Below, in pieces: positions 30,301 through 32,576 of a stretch of DNA of 32,576 nt. This stretch comes from Chara braunii (lineage: Eukaryota > Streptophyta > Charophyceae > Charales > Characeae), in the NCBI GenBank assembly GCA_003427395.1, contig BFEA01000852.1, positions 3,787 through 36,362 of the forward strand. The letters are read 5' to 3'. The notes beneath the pieces are model-generated. The model was not told the origin of the DNA and searched no databases. It saw only the letters and a program-made list of their open reading frames with translations. The first letter of the stretch is position 1, and each line of letters begins with the position of its first letter. The translations under genes and the position numbers were made by a program.

Positions 30301-32158
30301 CGGAGTGCATTAATTCTTTTTCTCTGCGGTCTAAGCCTTCGGACCTTTCGATACCCCTACTTCCTGTCTTTGCCCCTATTATCCTCCTCATCGATGAATC
30401 GCCTCTCTACCTTCTCCCTCCCCCCCAATCTTCCTGTTCTCTGGTCCTCTGGGGTTTATCCTTTACTCTCTCCGGAAATCCATCCTATAACGATACCTCC
30501 TTTTCGCTCTACTCGCTTCAATCGAGACTGGACCGAATTTGTGGCGGACCAGCTTTTGCATGCTCTTCGTGAAGGCACATTGGGAGCGCTACTATGAAAA
30601 TTGGAAATAATCATTCCTGACGAGATCACTCTCCTTCTTGTGCAGGTGTGACAATTAGGAACGAGTGGGCTAATTGTTGGGCTTCTTTTTTACAAAATGG
30701 AGCAAGGCGGAAGGGCAAACGTTGCTAGCGAGATTCTTGTGTTTCAGGCACAAATCGTCGATGATATGCCTCTCGACATCATCTCTTTCAATCCGAGCAA
30801 CCCAAACCAAACGGAGCCGCTAACCTTGGAATGAACGCTAATGCCTATGGTTATCTGGGTGAGTTGTATGGAAGAAGCAGGGCAGTTCTTGAATGTGCTC
30901 AATCCAGCCATCTGGAACTTCCTGGACCTGGATGAACTTTATCTTAATAGTTCAGAACCGGTGGATTTCTAGACGATTCATCGCAATAAGGAAGACGTGC
31001 CATCAGACGACGATCCCGAGGCAATAGCGCTTCCCGGCAAGGATGAAGATAATGAAGAAGAAGCAGAAGTAGAATCGACATCCGAAGAGGAAGAAAAGGA
31101 AGACGATTCATCGATAGAGCGACACAAAGAGTCGTCCCAGCTCCAACATCACGAAGCGCCCCCAACAAGTTCGGGGCTTGCCACACAAGCGGACTCCGCG
31201 CAAAATCATGAGGCTTTTAAGGAAGTAGCCCGCCACAATGATGCAAAATCCTCCCGCCTCCTCCGCGGGTCCCTCTCACTATCTCCTTCCTCTGCTGCCC
31301 CCTCAACGATTTGGCCACGTTCCGCTCCCCGCTCGGGTGCTCAGTCCATGTCTTGTCTTCGGTCACCTTCTTGATTACCTTTCCTTCTCTCCCCTTCCCT
31401 ATGCCAACTTTCCCCCTGACTACCACCCCTTCGCCAACCAGCTCTTCTATTGCCACTGTTCATTCCGTCTGCTCTGCGAAGTTCATCCTCATTCTGCCCC
31501 ATCTTTTCCCCTCAATATCCTCCTCTTCAGCGTTGCATGGAGGCTTTATAACCACATGGAGTTATATTGCATCATCTCCGGGACCTTCCCTGCAGTGGAA
31601 GATTGAGAGGTTTTGCACGACAATATCCTACGCGGAGTCCCCACCATCTATGCTTTCACTAAGTTCAAAAGAAGTAACCTGAAGAAATTTGGTCCACAGT
31701 TTCAATGTGCTGAGATGGGCATGGTCCTACATAAACCTACTATGGTAGTTTGTCGAGAACATTATCGAACGATGTATTTGTCGTGGAGCGCCGTATGATG
31801 TGAAACTGAATACCTTGCCTCCCTCCCCCGACCCAATCATCGACTTCCTCGCGCTCACCTGATCGTCAATTTGGTCGATCTCGATGATGAATCGAGCGAT
31901 TATTGTCCTCCGCTCCCTCCCCATTGGCCCCAACCACCACCTCCCCATTTTCTCGTTAATTACGATCGAGCAGAGCATTGGTAGGCCGACGATAGTGATC
32001 AGACCGATGCAGACCTTGATGGTGTCACCTGGAAGACAACTCGACACTCAAGATCTCGATCCTCTCTCTGCGGATGCGGAAGAGTTTCTCCAGGGTACAA
32101 TGGCAGTTGTCTCACGAGGATATTGCACTTGAAGTTGGCGTCAACATATAAGGCATAA
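30301..32158 (+). pseudogene. Degraded coding sequence of unknown product
   Basis: Frame 1 runs from about 30301 to 31374 with only four stops (30595, 30649, 30832, 30970). It then shifts to frame 2, which runs from about 31217 to 32158 with stops at 31604, 31796 and 31981. About 600 codons of random DNA should hold far more stops than seven. Order: hydrophobic/Pro start; VYPLLSPEIHPITIPPFRS and DWTEFVADQLLHALREG (about 30455-30570); AIWNFLDLDELYL; a strongly acidic Glu/Asp/Ser stretch (30997-31140); a Pro/Ser-rich part; FTKFKRSNLKKFGPQFQCAE (about 31654-31713); then an acidic, Pro-rich end with VDLDDESSDY and HWPQPPPPHF. Each stop is one transition from CGA, CAG or TGG. It follows an integrase remnant, so a retrotransposon Gag-like or accessory protein is possible. 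I cannot name a family. Confidence 0.5.
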
Positions 32159-32576
32159 AACCCGACTCGAATACCTTCTCTGCGCCCCAATCAACGTCAC
32201 TTCAACCTGGTGCCACGTGTTTTCCTCTACTTGTTGATATGGTGGGCCATAACCATCTTCTTCTTCTTACTTCCTTCTTTCTTCTCTCTTCCATTTTTTT
32301 AGCATGATCCTTTGTGTAAAGTAGTCTTCGCAGATATACATGCATGCGATCAGGAGATCATATAATTTTGGAACCCCCTGAACGTCACATATGTGACGTG
32401 CCAACTTCTGCAGTTGAACGAACTTTCGAAGCCATGTGTTCCTATGAATGCCCCCCGGCCACTGTCGCCGCAGTAACGATCGCGGCTTGCAGTCATGGTT
32501 GCGACCTTGCGGTCATGACCCCCGCCCCCTCGCTGCGAGCACACATACACACACACATACAGTCACACGGAAACCC
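32159..32576. other. No gene recognised; contains an 18 bp palindrome
   Basis: AT-rich then C-rich DNA up to the window end, with a short (CA)n-like tract at about 32540-32562. The palindrome at 32382-32399 is listed separately. Confidence 0.4.
32382..32399. promoter_or_regulatory. Perfect palindrome acgtcacatatgtgacgt
   Basis: Eighteen bases of perfect dyad symmetry with TGACGT/ACGTCA half-sites on both sides of an ATAT centre. TGACG is the known core bound by plant TGA-type bZIP factors. Whether it is bound here is unknown, and no promoter is placed. Confidence 0.35.

Noticed and set aside
1-32576. tRNA, rRNA or snRNA genes
   Set aside because: No cloverleaf with GGTTCRANYCC-type B box in proper spacing and no rRNA-like conserved stretch was seen by eye. 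A covariance-model scan would be needed to exclude them fully.

Overview
This window looks like intergenic, repeat-dominated nuclear DNA from a eukaryote, most likely of the plant lineage. I found no intact protein-coding gene, no RNA gene and no prokaryotic layout. The evidence is AT-rich sequence with long (TAA)n, (TA)n, (GA)n and (CA)n tracts, broken LINE (non-LTR) retrotransposons with a plant-type ORF1, Ty3-like Gag and integrase remnants, and small inverted-repeat elements. The Gag linker and the ORF1 remind me of retroelements from streptophyte algae or early land plants. That is an impression from memory, not a search result.

Region by region. (1) 41-5050 (+) is one long decayed LINE: the ORF1 start, a 1.2 kb inverted-repeat element inserted in ORF1, the ORF1 zinc knuckle and basic tail, an endonuclease domain, and a reverse transcriptase (RT) that stops after motif A. 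(2) 5050-10900 holds repeats. About 0.8 kb at 6740-7540 is repeated in inverted orientation at 9391-10235, and a 0.65 kb block occurs at both 8680 and 10245. Between them a minus-strand LINE fragment (7690-8600) starts near RT motif B, about where the plus-strand LINE breaks off. (3) 11000-14640 is unassigned decayed DNA with a 105 bp tandem duplication and an LTR-like patch repeated near 20.9 kb. (4) 14900-16855 (-) is a Gag pseudogene. (5) 16950-18570 (-) carries two tandem, diverged copies of a LINE-like C-terminal segment and half of a (TA)n-nested small element. (6) 18570-24430 is mostly unassigned, with a hairpin plus poly(A), a degenerate minisatellite and a recent duplication. (7) 24440-27625 has two more copies of the inverted-repeat element, each embedded in (TAA)n. 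(8) 28430-29480 (+) is a decayed Ty3-type integrase, followed at 30301-32158 (+) by a degraded but still largely open coding sequence of unknown product.

The genes do not work together as a pathway. They are nested and rearranged mobile-element debris, and stops and frameshifts disable every recognised coding segment. The observations most worth following are the TIR element family that sits in TAA microsatellites, the 79 bp near-perfect foldback inside one copy, the (TA)n-nested small element, and the unknown coding remnant at the right end. All domain assignments were made by reading translations by eye, without database comparison.
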